Origin: Halorussus pelagicus
GTDB taxonomy: Archaea; Halobacteriota; Halobacteria; Halobacteriales; Haladaptataceae
DNA: 64,000 bases
Direction of reading: 5' to 3'
NCBI RefSeq assembly: GCF_004087835.1
Contig: NZ_CP035119.1
Span: 1,612,001 to 1,676,000, forward strand
Shown here one piece after another: positions 8,551 through 17,365 of the stretch (position 1 is the first letter of the stretch; each line of letters begins with the position of its first letter). Made by a program: the position numbers and the translations under genes. The notes under the pieces are model-generated. The model ran no database searches. It saw nothing but the letters and a program-made list of their open reading frames with translations, and was not told the DNA's origin.

Positions 8551-9852
8551 ATGAAGCGATTGGCCGCCGCCCTACTGGTACTCGTCGTCGCCGCGAGTAT
8601 CGCCACTTCTGTCGTCGCGGGGAGTATCGCCTCTACTGCCACTACTGCGACCACCGACACCACTGTTGGACAGGCCTCCGGAGCGGCCTACGCCGGGACG
8701 CACGTCTCGTTCGACGCCGAGGGGAGCGCCGTGACCGACTACGCAGTCCGCGGCGAGACGATGCTCGACTCGGTGAAAGTCGAGTCTCGGGAGTCCGTCG
8801 AGAGCGGCGGTCTCCGCGACCTCGGGACCTCGCTGTCGGCCGTAACCGAAATCGAGGGCGCGGGCCTTAGCCTCGGCGCGACGACGACCACCGAGACCCG
8901 CGTGCGGGCCGAGAGTGGCGCGACCCTGACGGCCCACGACAACGACCGGGGCGTCCTCGTCGTCGCCAGGGGCAACCAGTCCGACCAATCGAACTACGTC
9001 GTCGCCGACCTCTCGGCGGGCGCGAACGTCTCGGCCGACGGCGACTCGCAGGTCGAAGTGACCACCGAGAACGGCACCGAGGGCACCGTCCTCGTCGCGG
9101 GCGAGGGCAACGCGACGGTCAACGACGACGGCGACGTGACCGCCCGACTCGGCGCGGACGGCCAACTCATCTTCCGTGCATACCCCGACGGCAAGGACGC
9201 TGGCGACGACGAACAGGAGCGACTCATCGCCGAGGAAACGGCCGCCGCGGAGACTTACGTGATGACCGAGGGGAACGAAACGGTCGTGGACACCGTGAGC
9301 TACGGCGAGAACACAACCGTCGAGAGCGTCGAGACGGCCGAGGGTGAGGTCTCGTTCGCCGTCAACCGGACGACCCACGAGGGGACCGTCCTCCTGACCA
9401 GCGTCTCCGAGCGCGCGCTCGACGCCACCGGCGACCTCGAAGTCGCGGTGGACGGCGAGACCGCCGCAGAGGCCCGGACCTACACCCAACTGGAGAGCGC
9501 CATCGGAAGCGAACAGTCCCGGTACGTGGTCGAAAGCGCGGCAAGCGGGTCGGCCGACGCCAGCGCGGACGTATCGGTCGCGGTCAACCACTTCTCCGAG
9601 CGGACCGTTTCGATGCGCTCGGCAGATTCGGTCTCCGAAACGACCAGTGAGGGTGAGCAGACGACCGACGAGACGACTGCCGACGACGGCGCGACGACCG
9701 AAGAGAGTCCGACTACCGGGGACTCCGAGGAAACGCCCACGACGATGGTCGTGGACGACGAGACCGACAACGGCGCGAGCATTCCCGGATTCACCGCCAG
9801 CGCGGCCGTCCTCGCGCTGGTCAGTGCGGTGCTGTTGGCGCGACTCCGGTAA
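8551..9852 (+). CDS. Secreted surface protein with PGF-CTERM anchoring tail
   Basis: The 433-residue protein begins MKRLAAALLVLVVAASIATS, a Sec signal peptide. The mature part is rich in Ala, Thr, Glu and Asp with many N-x-S/T glycosylation sites and a beta-rich pattern. A Thr/Glu-rich stalk (about 375-405) precedes IPGFTASAAVLALVSAVLLA and a final basic LR. The PGF motif (412-414), hydrophobic helix and Arg at the very end make up a PGF-CTERM signal, which archaeosortase A cuts and replaces with a lipid anchor. I chose ATG 8551 over an upstream ATG because it begins directly at the signal peptide. The extracellular function is unknown. Confidence 0.8.
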   Translation: MKRLAAALLVLVVAASIATSVVAGSIASTATTATTDTTVGQASGAAYAGTHVSFDAEGSAVTDYAVRGETMLDSVKVESRESVESGGLRDLGTSLSAVTEIEGAGLSLGATTTTETRVRAESGATLTAHDNDRGVLVVARGNQSDQSNYVVADLSAGANVSADGDSQVEVTTENGTEGTVLVAGEGNATVNDDGDVTARLGADGQLIFRAYPDGKDAGDDEQERLIAEETAAAETYVMTEGNETVVDTVSYGENTTVESVETAEGEVSFAVNRTTHEGTVLLTSVSERALDATGDLEVAVDGETAAEARTYTQLESAIGSEQSRYVVESAASGSADASADVSVAVNHFSERTVSMRSADSVSETTSEGEQTTDETTADDGATTEESPTTGDSEETPTTMVVDDETDNGASIPGFTASAAVLALVSAVLLARLR

Positions 9853-9951
9853 TCGTCGCTTCTCTTCTCTCCCTCTCTTTGTCGCGCGCGCCATCCGGCC
9901 GGGCGTGCCGCGGGCCGAACTTCTAATTCGTCGGGCGTCCTCAAGTACGAT

Positions 9952-11379
9952 ATGACAACGCACGTCGTCGTCGTCGGGGCGTACGGAAGCGCCGGGGTCG
10001 CGGTCGCACAGGAGCTAGCGGACGAGGAGGACGTTCGACTGACGCTCGTGGACGACGGCGAACCCGGCGGCGGTCTCTGCATCCTTCGTGGGTGTATGCC
10101 CTCGAAGGAAGTTCTCTCGGCCGGGAAACACCGGTTTCAGGCGCGCCACGACGACCGAATCGAGGGCGTCCCCCAGGTGGACCTCGAATCGGTCGTGGCG
10201 ACCAAGGACGACCACATCGAGAACTTCGCGCAACACCGACGCGCCGCGGTTCACGCTCTCGCGGAGCGCGAGAACGTCGAGTTCCTCCACCGGACCGCCC
10301 GGTTCGTGGACGACCGCACCGTCGCGGTCGGTGACCGCGAAATCGAGGCCGACTACGTGGTCGTTGCGACCGGTTCCTCGACCAACGTGCCGGACCTGAA
10401 CGGACTGGACGAGGTGGACTACGCGACCAGCGCGGACGTACTGGACGCGACCGAGTTCCCCGATTCCGGCGTCGTGATGGGGTTCGGCTACGTCGGACTG
10501 GAACTGGTTCCCTACCTCGTAGAGGCCGCCGAGATGGACATCACCGTCATCGAACACGACGACTATCCGCTTGACGAGGCCGACGAGGCGTTCCGGTCGG
10601 CGATACTGGACATCTACCGCGAGGAGTTCGACGTGGACGTGCTGACCAACACCTCCGAGCAGTCGGTCGAGGAGACTGCCGACGGCGGCGTCCGACTCCA
10701 CGTCAGACGCGGCGTGTCGGGCGAGCGCGGTGTATCCGACGGCCGACGCGAAGCTGTCGAGGCCGACGAACTGTTCCTGTTCACGGGCCGCCGCCCAGCC
10801 GTGGACGGTCTCGGACTGGAGACCACGCCGCTCGCCCCCGGCGCGGGGTGGGTCGCCGACACGATGCAGACCCGCGACGACGAGCGCGTCTTCGTGCCGG
10901 GCGACGCCAACGGCCACGAACCCATCCTTCACGTCGCCAAGGAGCAGGGGTTTCTGACCGCCGAGAACGTCCTCCGGCACCGCGACGGCGAGGAACTGAA
11001 CCCCTACCGGAACACCCACCATCACGTCGTCTTCTCGGGACTGGGCGTCTATCCCTTCGTGCGAGTCGGGACCTCCGAGGAGGCGCTGGCCGCCGAGGAC
11101 CGCGACTACGTGGCCGTCACGCGCGAGGCCAGCGACGACGGCGTGTTTGCGACGAAGGCGGTCCCGCGCGGACTGGCGAAACTCGTCGTGGACGCCGAAG
11201 ACGGCACAGTGTTGGGGTATCAGGGCCTGCACTACCACGCCGACGTGATGGCCAAGACGATGCAGGTCGTCGTGGAGACGGGGATGGACGTGCGCGAGAT
11301 TCCCGACCGAGCGTACCACCCCACGACGCCCGAGATTCTGGACGGACTGATTCGGGACGCCAGCGAGCGACTGGACTAA
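9952..11379 (+). CDS. Dihydrolipoamide dehydrogenase-like FAD disulfide oxidoreductase
   Basis: The 475-residue class I pyridine nucleotide-disulfide oxidoreductase has an N-terminal FAD site (VVVVGAYGSAGVAVA), redox-active cysteines C43 and C48 in GGLCILRGCMPSK, a second Rossmann motif (GFGYVGLELVPYLVEAAE), a second FAD motif (VFVPGDANGHEPILHVAKEQG) and the C-terminal catalytic HPTTPE (His456). This matches Lpd/mercuric reductase relatives. No pyruvate or 2-oxoacid dehydrogenase E1/E2 genes lie nearby and there is no extra mercury-binding domain, so it is probably a stand-alone thiol/disulfide or quinone-type reductase rather than complex E3. The stop overlaps the stop of the convergent YHS gene by 2 nt. 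Confidence 0.8.
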   Translation: MTTHVVVVGAYGSAGVAVAQELADEEDVRLTLVDDGEPGGGLCILRGCMPSKEVLSAGKHRFQARHDDRIEGVPQVDLESVVATKDDHIENFAQHRRAAVHALAERENVEFLHRTARFVDDRTVAVGDREIEADYVVVATGSSTNVPDLNGLDEVDYATSADVLDATEFPDSGVVMGFGYVGLELVPYLVEAAEMDITVIEHDDYPLDEADEAFRSAILDIYREEFDVDVLTNTSEQSVEETADGGVRLHVRRGVSGERGVSDGRREAVEADELFLFTGRRPAVDGLGLETTPLAPGAGWVADTMQTRDDERVFVPGDANGHEPILHVAKEQGFLTAENVLRHRDGEELNPYRNTHHHVVFSGLGVYPFVRVGTSEEALAAEDRDYVAVTREASDDGVFATKAVPRGLAKLVVDAEDGTVLGYQGLHYHADVMAKTMQVVVETGMDVREIPDRAYHPTTPEILDGLIRDASERLD

Positions 11380-11549
11380 GCGTACTCCGCGGGGTTCTCG
11401 GTGAAGGCGTCGCGGTGTTCCTCCGAGCAGAAGGCGTAGGTCTCGCCCTCGTACTCGACCTGTGCGACGGCGTACTCCTCCTCGCGGTAGTCGGTCTCCT
11501 CGGGATTGGTCTTCTCCACGTCGGCACCGCAGACGGCGCACCGGGCCAT
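11376..11549 (-). CDS. YHS/TRASH-like small metal-binding protein (57 aa)
   Basis: MARCAVCGADVEKTN opens with a C-x2-C knuckle, and later the sequence YAFCSEEHRDAFTENPAEY gives the YHS hallmark (FCSxxHxxxFxxxPxxY). Such one-domain proteins bind Cu, Fe or Zn and can act as metal chaperones or sensors. The ATG at 11549 starts directly at the domain. It converges on the flavoprotein gene, with stops overlapping, so the two are probably not co-regulated. Confidence 0.8.
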   Translation of the reverse strand: MARCAVCGADVEKTNPEETDYREEEYAVAQVEYEGETYAFCSEEHRDAFTENPAEYA

Positions 11550-11848
11550 GTCGGCCCTGCGACGGCCACCGCGGAAAGGGTTCGGGCCGAGCGAGGAGTT
11601 GGGGAGGCGTGAGGCTGATGCGGGCGGTGCTGTGCGGTTGCGGTCTGATTTGTTCAAGCCTGACGCTAGCTTCTCTCAGTTCCACTCCAAAAATAGCGCT
11701 CTCGTCACTCCCCCTGTTTCCACTCGACGCCGGAACGCCGCGTCAGTGTCCGGAAAGCCCCTCAACTCCCGACCCCCCGACGACCCGCCAACCAAACGGA
11801 CACCTCGTAGCCGCAACCTATTCGTATCCGACTATCCAATAGTTCCGC

Positions 11849-12265
11849 ATGGCAATCTTGGAGATAAATCTGGAGAAGCCCGCCCTCATCGAGGAGTACC
11901 AGTTCCCCACCGACTCGTCGGCGAGAACCACCCAGTCCGAGGTCCGCGAGCGGTCAGAGACCGGCCAGCAGTCCGACGACGATTCCGACGAGTCCGAATC
12001 GTCGGGCGGTCTGAAGGGCAAACTCCTCGGCCTGCTCGTGGTTGCGGCCGGGGTCGGACTGGCGGTCTGGAAGTTCAAGAACCGCGGCGGGAGCGAGCAG
12101 ACCGACTTCGACGAGTTCGAGACCGAAGCGGAGTTCGACGCCGACGAGGGGACCGAAGTCGAGTTCGAGACCGACGGCGGCGGCAAGAAGAAGACCGCTG
12201 GGGTCGTCGGTCTCGCGGTCGCGGTCGTCGGACTCGTGGCCGCGGTGCAGAAGCGCCGGAACTGA
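11849..12265 (+). CDS. Haloarchaeal acidic protein with two short membrane helices
   Basis: The 138-residue protein starts MAILEINLEKPALIEEYQFP. An acidic Ser/Asp/Glu stretch (about 30-52) is followed by a helix (KGKLLGLLVVAAGVGLAVW), a second acidic repeat region (DEFETEAEFDADEGTEVEFE), a Lys cluster (GKKKTAG) and a second helix (VVGLAVAVVGLVAAVQKRR). The topology predicts acidic segments on one face and a basic tail. I do not recognise the function. A TATA-like ACCTATTC lies close to the start. Confidence 0.65.
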   Translation: MAILEINLEKPALIEEYQFPTDSSARTTQSEVRERSETGQQSDDDSDESESSGGLKGKLLGLLVVAAGVGLAVWKFKNRGGSEQTDFDEFETEAEFDADEGTEVEFETDGGGKKKTAGVVGLAVAVVGLVAAVQKRRN

Positions 12266-12282
12266 ATCGGGCGGTTCGTTCC

Positions 12283-12287
12283 TTTTT
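12283..12287 (+). terminator. T-tract terminator
   Basis: A run of five T (CCTTTTTCGC) lies 18 nt after the stop of the preceding gene, the usual form of archaeal transcription termination. Confidence 0.45.
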
Positions 12288-12464
12288 CGCAGGGTGTTGC
12301 GGTCGTGGGCAGAGTATCGTGTTACCGCGAGATGATGGAGAACGTCAAGTAGAAGCTAGCTACTGCCGACGCCAATCAGACCGCACCGCCACCGCCCCGC
12401 ACGGGCCTCACACCTCCCCAACCTCCTCGCTCGCTTCGCTCGCTCGTCCCTCGCGCGGATGGGC

Positions 12465-12487
12465 GCGGCCTCACACTGCGAGGCCGC
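12465..12487. repeat. Perfect 8-bp inverted repeat
   Basis: GCGGCCTC and GAGGCCGC are separated by ACACTGC. It could form a hairpin in RNA from either strand; no adjacent T-tract is seen. Confidence 0.6.
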
Positions 12488-12730
12488 ACCGGAAGACAAA
12501 CCGCGTCTTCCGAGCAGTCGTTCGCATTCGCTCACGACGACGCCCGCACGCGCCGAGTCGAACGTGAAACTGTCTCGAAATCACCACGAAACATCCAGAG
12601 AGAACCCCAAGTTTCCCCGACGACGACGCCCCTTCAGCCGCCCACGTCGAGAAGTTGTCTTTGCGCCGTCAGTGAAATAGCAAGAAAGTTTAAATGGACT
12701 GTCCGAGATAGCCGAACGTACCCGAGTATC

Positions 12731-13210
12731 ATGCCGCCGACGCCCGGAGATTACGACCTGCGCGAACTGCGTCGCCTCGCGGACCCGAACCGGGAGACTC
12801 CCGAGGAGTTCGAGGACGGCGAGGAACTGCCAGCACCGCCCAACGAGGTGCTGCGCAACAGCGAGCGAAACGAACTCGTCCAGTTGCAGAGTCAGTTCTC
12901 TGCGGCGGGTGCGCTCCCCGAGAAGCCGTATCTCGACGCCCTGCCCGACCAGTACAGCACGGAAGTCGTCGTGTTCGAGTGGCTCGACTTCCTCATCAAC
13001 AAGGCCGGGTTCGAGAACACCGGCAACGCCTTAGAATACTACGAGAGCGTCGATTGGATAACCGAGCCGGTGCGCGAGAACCTGCGCGAGTACATGCGCG
13101 GGTTCTCCGAGGTCGAGAGCTTCGACCCGGACAAGCCCGGTCCAGCGGACCTCGACATCGACGACCACGTACTGAGTCTGGTCTACATCGCGCGACTAGC
13201 GTCGGTCTGA
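12731..13210 (+). CDS. Orphan FlaD/FlaE (archaellum accessory) domain protein
   Basis: The 159-residue protein has a disordered acidic N-terminus followed by a block matching the archaeal FlaD/E C-terminal domain (Pfam Arch_fla_DE): LDALPDQYSTEVVVFEWLDF, then NKAGFENTGNALEYYESVDW and ITEPVRENLREYMRGFSE. In archaella, FlaD/E (ArlD/E) join the cytosolic switch complex with FlaC that receives chemotaxis signals. Here the gene stands alone: no archaellin, FlaC, FlaG/F, FlaH, FlaI or FlaJ gene is in the window. Short stand-alone homologues could be auxiliary switch components or decoys. The domain assignment is from pattern recognition of conserved residues. Confidence 0.65.
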   Translation: MPPTPGDYDLRELRRLADPNRETPEEFEDGEELPAPPNEVLRNSERNELVQLQSQFSAAGALPEKPYLDALPDQYSTEVVVFEWLDFLINKAGFENTGNALEYYESVDWITEPVRENLREYMRGFSEVESFDPDKPGPADLDIDDHVLSLVYIARLASV

Positions 13211-13246
13211 CGCTCCGACCAACCGGGCGAGCGACCGCTCGGAGAG

Positions 13247-13984
13247 CTACGTCGGCGACCAGTCGAGGCGCTCGTTTCGCGTCCGGAGGTACTCCGGCGA
13301 CGGCTTGGCCGCCTCGCCGAATCGAATCTTCTCGCCGTCTTTATCGACCAGCGTCCTGCGAAGCAGGTCGCTGTCGGTCTCGAACGCGGGGTTGACCCGG
13401 AGTCGGTACGTCGAGTCGAGGGTGAACAGGCCGCGGTCGAACGCGGCGTGGTGGGTCTTGTCGAGCGCCAGCACGTTCCGGAACTCCGCGCGTCGGTCGG
13501 CGAACTCGCTCCACGGGAGGATGTGGGCCACATCGAGCAGTCCCGCGCAATCGACGCCCGAGACCGGACAGCGCCCGTCGTAGCGCTCGAGGACGGTCTC
13601 GCGGAACTCGGGGTGGACGCGCCGCCCTGTCGCCGTCGTCTCGTACTCGGCTGCGGTGTAAGTCGGCACGGCGTCGTCGCTCGGCGCGGCGTCGCCGGGC
13701 GTTGGCTCGCCCTCCGCGCCCAGTGGGTTCGCCGTCGGAACGAACGACGTGTCCAGCGAGAGGATTCGGTAGGTTCCGGGCGAGATTTGGGCCACCTCGT
13801 CGCGCTTTCGGAGCTGTCGAACCGTCTTGCTGAGCGATTGCCCGAGCGTGTTGTTGTCGGGAAACTCCGTTTCGAGTCGGGAGCGAGACTGGTCGAGCAG
13901 GTCTTGTCGCTCGACAACGGCCAGTTCCGTCTGCTCGCGGTAGCGTGCCAGTTCCTCGCGGACGACCTCGCGCCAGCGCGACAT
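13247..13984 (-). CDS. HNH endonuclease-domain protein
   Basis: The 245-residue protein has an N-terminal helical region that may be a winged helix (residues 1-70, MSRWREVVREELARYREQTE), then a C-terminal HNH nuclease: RRVHPEFRETVLERYDGRCP (Cys in place of a zinc-binding position), DVAHILPWSE (first His), RNVLALDKTHHAAFDRGLF (Asn and final His). This is the SphI/McrA-like ββα-metal fold seen in haloarchaeal HNH proteins. No methyltransferase or restriction partner is adjacent. ATG 13984 is used because upstream reading runs into the divergent kinase. A role in DNA cleavage or restriction of modified DNA is possible but unproven. Confidence 0.75.
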   Translation of the reverse strand: MSRWREVVREELARYREQTELAVVERQDLLDQSRSRLETEFPDNNTLGQSLSKTVRQLRKRDEVAQISPGTYRILSLDTSFVPTANPLGAEGEPTPGDAAPSDDAVPTYTAAEYETTATGRRVHPEFRETVLERYDGRCPVSGVDCAGLLDVAHILPWSEFADRRAEFRNVLALDKTHHAAFDRGLFTLDSTYRLRVNPAFETDSDLLRRTLVDKDGEKIRFGEAAKPSPEYLRTRNERLDWSPT

Positions 13985-14096
13985 CTCGCTTCGACGGAAG
14001 GATCGACTCGTGGTAGATCTTTCCCTCCGGAGTTCCCATTCGGGCGGTGGACTATTGACGACGCAGCGTCTAACAGCGGTACGAGATTTCCAGAGC

Positions 14097-17000
14097 ATGA
14101 GCGGTCACACCGAACAGGCGAAGGAGGGCGACCGCGAGCCGAACACCCCCGACTTCGGCGACGACTTCTTCGAGCGGATGGTCGCGTCGGCCAACGACGC
14201 CGTGGTCACGGCCCACGAGAGCGGGACGCTCGTCTACGCAAACGACGCGGTCGAGGACCTGCTTGGCTACGCGCCCGCGGAGATTCGCGGCCAGCAGTTC
14301 GCCGCGTTCGTCCCCGAGCGCCTCCGGGACCGATACGACGGCTGGTTCGACCGCTATACCGACGGCCACGGCGGCACCCCGCTGGACGACGAGACCTACG
14401 AGGTGACGTGGCTGACCGCCGACGGCGAGGAGATTCGGCTCTCGGTCTCGGGATTCGTCCACGAGAGTGGCGGCGAGCAGTTGTTCACCGGCTTCGTCCG
14501 CGAAGCCAGCGACGCGGGGGAGTCGGCCGAACGCCTCCGCGAGGAGGAGGCGCTCACCGAGGAAATCTTCGAGACGAGTCCGATAGCGTTCGCGGTACGA
14601 GACGCCGACGGACAACTCCTGCGAGCGAACGAGCGGGCCGCCGAACTGGTCGGGGTCGGCGAAGACGAACTCTCCGGAGGCGACGGCGAACGGACGTGGA
14701 CCGTCTACGACGCCGACGGCGAACCGCTGGCGGAGGCGGAGTATCCCATCGAGCGAGTCCTCGAAACCGGCGACCCCGTCTACAACGAGGAGGTCGTCGT
14801 CGAACGGCCGAGCGGGCGGTGTGTCCACCTCTCGGTCAGCGCGGCCCCGGTTCGGGAGGGCGAGGAGATTCGGCGAGTCGTCAGCGCGGCCGAGGACGTG
14901 ACCGAACTCAAAGAGAGTCAGTTCGAACTCGAACGCCGCCACGAGGAACTGGAGACCGAACTCTCGGAGGTGTTCAGCCGAATCGCGGACGCCTTCTTGG
15001 CGCTGGACGACGAGTGGCGCTTCACCTACGTCAACGAGGAGGCCGAGACCCTGCTCCGACAGTCCGAGACCGAACTCGTCGGCGAGAGCGTCTGGGACGT
15101 GTTCTCCGAGGCGGTCGATACGACGTTCCAACAGGAGTACGAGCGAGCGATGGAGACCCAGCAAGCCGCCTCGTTCGTCGAGTATTATCCGCCGCTCGAA
15201 ACGTGGTTCGAGGTGCAGGCGTACCCCTCCGAGACCGGTCTCTCGGTGTACTTTCAGGACGTGTCCGAGCGCATCCAGCGCGAGCGAGAGTTGCAGGACC
15301 ACGTCGAGCAACAGCGCGCCGTCGCGGAGTTTTCGCAGGCCGCGCTCGAAGACCGGTCGCTCGACGCGCTGTTTGACGAGGCGGTCGAACTCGTCTGCGA
15401 GACGCTCGGTCACGACTACTGCAAGGTGCTGGAACTCCATCCCGACGAGGACGAACTCCTGCTCAGGAATGGCATCGGGTGGCGGGACGGAATCGTCGGC
15501 GACGCGACGGTCGCCGACGACCGCGGGTCGCAGGCTGGCTACACCCTCGTCTCCGAGGAGCCGGTCGTCGTCGAGGACATGGCGGCCGAGGACCGGTTTT
15601 CGGGTCCCGACCTGCTCACCGCCCACAACGTGACCAGCGGCATCAGCACCGTCATCGGGTCGCCCGACGACCCGTGGGGAGTTCTGGGGACCCACCACAC
15701 CGAAGAGTGCGACTACGCCGACCACGACGTGCAGTTCGTCCAGAGCATCGCTCACATCCTCACGACCGCCATTCACCGCCGGGACCGCGAGCAACAACTC
15801 GAACGCTACGAGACCATCGTGGAGACCGTCGAGGACGGCATCTACATCGTCGGCCCGGACGGGACCTTTTCGATGGTGAACTCCTCGTTCGCCGAACTGG
15901 TCGGCTACGACCGCGAGCAACTCATCGGAACTGACCCCGCGATACTCTACGACGACGAGACCGCGGCCGAGGCCGCGTCCCTCCAACGAGAGATACGCGA
16001 CGGCGAGCGGCGGTCCGCCACCATCGAGCATCCGCTGTTCACCGCCGACGGTGGGAGCTTTCCGGCCGAGACGACGTTCGTCCTCCGGCGGACCGAGACG
16101 GGCGGCCACGAGCGAGTCGGCGTGACCCGCGACATCACCGAGCGCAAGCGCTTCGAGGAGACCCTGACCGCGCTCCACGGGTCGAGCCGCGAACTCCTGC
16201 CGTTGGAGACCGCCGACGCCGTCGCCGAGTCGGTCCTCCGGACGACGACCGACGTGCTGGGGATTCGGGGGGCCGGAATCTACCTTTACGACGAGGAACA
16301 CAACGAACTCGGTCCCGCGGCGGTCTCGGAGTACGTCACCGACATCTTCGGCGACCTGCCGACCTTCCGGCCCGGCGACGACGCGATTACGTGGCGGGCG
16401 TTCGCCGACGGCGAGACCATCGCCATCGACGACCTCGACAGCGAACTGGCTTCCCGAGACGACGCACCCATTCGGAGCGGTCTCTGGATTCCGCTCGGCG
16501 ACCACGGCGTCCTCGCCGTCGTCTCCGGAGCGGTCGGCGCGTTCGACGCCGACGACCGGACGCTCGCGGACCTGCTGGCCGCGACCGCGGAGGCCGCGCT
16601 CGACCGCGTGGAGCGCGAGCGCGAGCGCCGCCAGCACAAGCGCGAACTCGAAGAGCGGAACGAACGTCTCGACGCCTTCGCCAGCATGCTCGCCCACGAA
16701 CTTCGTAACCCGCTCGAAATCGCCCAGATATACCTCGACATGGGCGTCGAGTCTGCTGGCGTCGAGTCTCCCGGCGGCGACGGGGACGCCGCCTCGTCGT
16801 TCCGTGAGGTCGAGAGCGCGCTGGACCGCATCGAGGAGATGATAGAGACCCTGCTGGTCGTCACCCGGCGCGGCGGTTCCGTGGACACGACGGAGGTCGT
16901 GGCCCTCGGCGAGGTGGCCCGCGAGTGGTGGGACGAGACGGACCCGGACGGCGCGCTCGCCGTCGAGACCGACCGCGAGATTCTGGCCGACCCCTCCCGA

Positions 17001-17303
17001 CTCCGGCAACTGCTGGAGAACCTGTATCGCAACGCCGCCGAACACGCCGGGCCGAACGTCTCGGTTCGAGTCGGCGACCTCGAAGACGGCTTCTACGTCG
17101 CGGACGACGGGCCGGGCATCCCCGCCGAGGAGCGCGAGGAGGTGTTCGCTCCCGGCTACTCGACCAGCAACGTCGGCATCGGCTTCGGTCTCGCGGTCGT
17201 CGAGCAGTTGGTGAGCGCCCACGAGTGGCACTGCGAACTCACCGAGAGCGAGTCGGGCGGCGCGCGCTTCGAGTTCACGAACGTTGAGACGCCCGAGGAG
17301 TGA
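14097..17303 (+). CDS. Multi-PAS/GAF sensor histidine kinase
   Basis: This 1068-residue soluble kinase has no membrane helix. Order of domains: PAS (about 20-135), PAS (150-270), PAS (290-400), GAF (420-565), PAS (575-690), GAF (700-845), HisKA with phosphoacceptor H867 in MLAHELRNPLEIAQIYLDMG, then HATPase_c with N-box LLENLYRNAAEHAG, G1 DDGPGIP and G2 GIGFGLAVV. PAS/GAF arrays sense redox, light, small ligands or oxygen. No response regulator is adjacent, as is common in haloarchaea. ATG 14097 (MSGHTEQ) starts the first PAS linker; an earlier in-frame start lies inside the HNH promoter region. Confidence 0.9.
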   Translation: MSGHTEQAKEGDREPNTPDFGDDFFERMVASANDAVVTAHESGTLVYANDAVEDLLGYAPAEIRGQQFAAFVPERLRDRYDGWFDRYTDGHGGTPLDDETYEVTWLTADGEEIRLSVSGFVHESGGEQLFTGFVREASDAGESAERLREEEALTEEIFETSPIAFAVRDADGQLLRANERAAELVGVGEDELSGGDGERTWTVYDADGEPLAEAEYPIERVLETGDPVYNEEVVVERPSGRCVHLSVSAAPVREGEEIRRVVSAAEDVTELKESQFELERRHEELETELSEVFSRIADAFLALDDEWRFTYVNEEAETLLRQSETELVGESVWDVFSEAVDTTFQQEYERAMETQQAASFVEYYPPLETWFEVQAYPSETGLSVYFQDVSERIQRERELQDHVEQQRAVAEFSQAALEDRSLDALFDEAVELVCETLGHDYCKVLELHPDEDELLLRNGIGWRDGIVGDATVADDRGSQAGYTLVSEEPVVVEDMAAEDRFSGPDLLTAHNVTSGISTVIGSPDDPWGVLGTHHTEECDYADHDVQFVQSIAHILTTAIHRRDREQQLERYETIVETVEDGIYIVGPDGTFSMVNSSFAELVGYDREQLIGTDPAILYDDETAAEAASLQREIRDGERRSATIEHPLFTADGGSFPAETTFVLRRTETGGHERVGVTRDITERKRFEETLTALHGSSRELLPLETADAVAESVLRTTTDVLGIRGAGIYLYDEEHNELGPAAVSEYVTDIFGDLPTFRPGDDAITWRAFADGETIAIDDLDSELASRDDAPIRSGLWIPLGDHGVLAVVSGAVGAFDADDRTLADLLAATAEAALDRVERERERRQHKRELEERNERLDAFASMLAHELRNPLEIAQIYLDMGVESAGVESPGGDGDAASSFREVESALDRIEEMIETLLVVTRRGGSVDTTEVVALGEVAREWWDETDPDGALAVETDREILADPSRLRQLLENLYRNAAEHAGPNVSVRVGDLEDGFYVADDGPGIPAEEREEVFAPGYSTSNVGIGFGLAVVEQLVSAHEWHCELTESESGGARFEFTNVETPEE

Positions 17304-17365
17304 CCGAAGACGGCTCTCGGAACGCTACGAATTGCTAAAGCAATTACATCGAGACGGTAAAGCAA

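Larger units (their letters stand above)
12266..12730. other. Intergenic stretch with a GC-rich inverted repeat
   Basis: No credible gene is visible in these 465 bases; reading frames are basic and Ser/Arg-rich with poor third-position bias. It holds a CGCTCG-type short tandem (about 12427-12446) and a perfect inverted repeat at 12465-12487 (GCGGCCTC and GAGGCCGC around a 7-nt loop). The last 60 bases before 12731 are AT-richer and probably carry the next promoter. Confidence 0.6.

Noticed and set aside
12459-12680. A 73-residue plus-strand frame in the intergenic stretch
   Set aside because: Ser/Arg/Pro-rich translation without acidic bias and no promoter or Shine-Dalgarno; it runs through the GC hairpin.
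14070-17231. A 1053-residue open frame antisense to the histidine kinase
   Set aside because: It mirrors the codon bias of a real GC-rich gene on the other strand, has no recognisable domain and lacks hydrophobic core patterns; the kinase frame has full PAS/GAF/HisKA/HATPase motifs.
17304-17365. A short direct repeat (TAAAGCAAT twice) between the kinase and the copper ATPase genes
   Set aside because: Only two 9-bp copies in a convergent gap; too short to support an operator or mobile-element claim.
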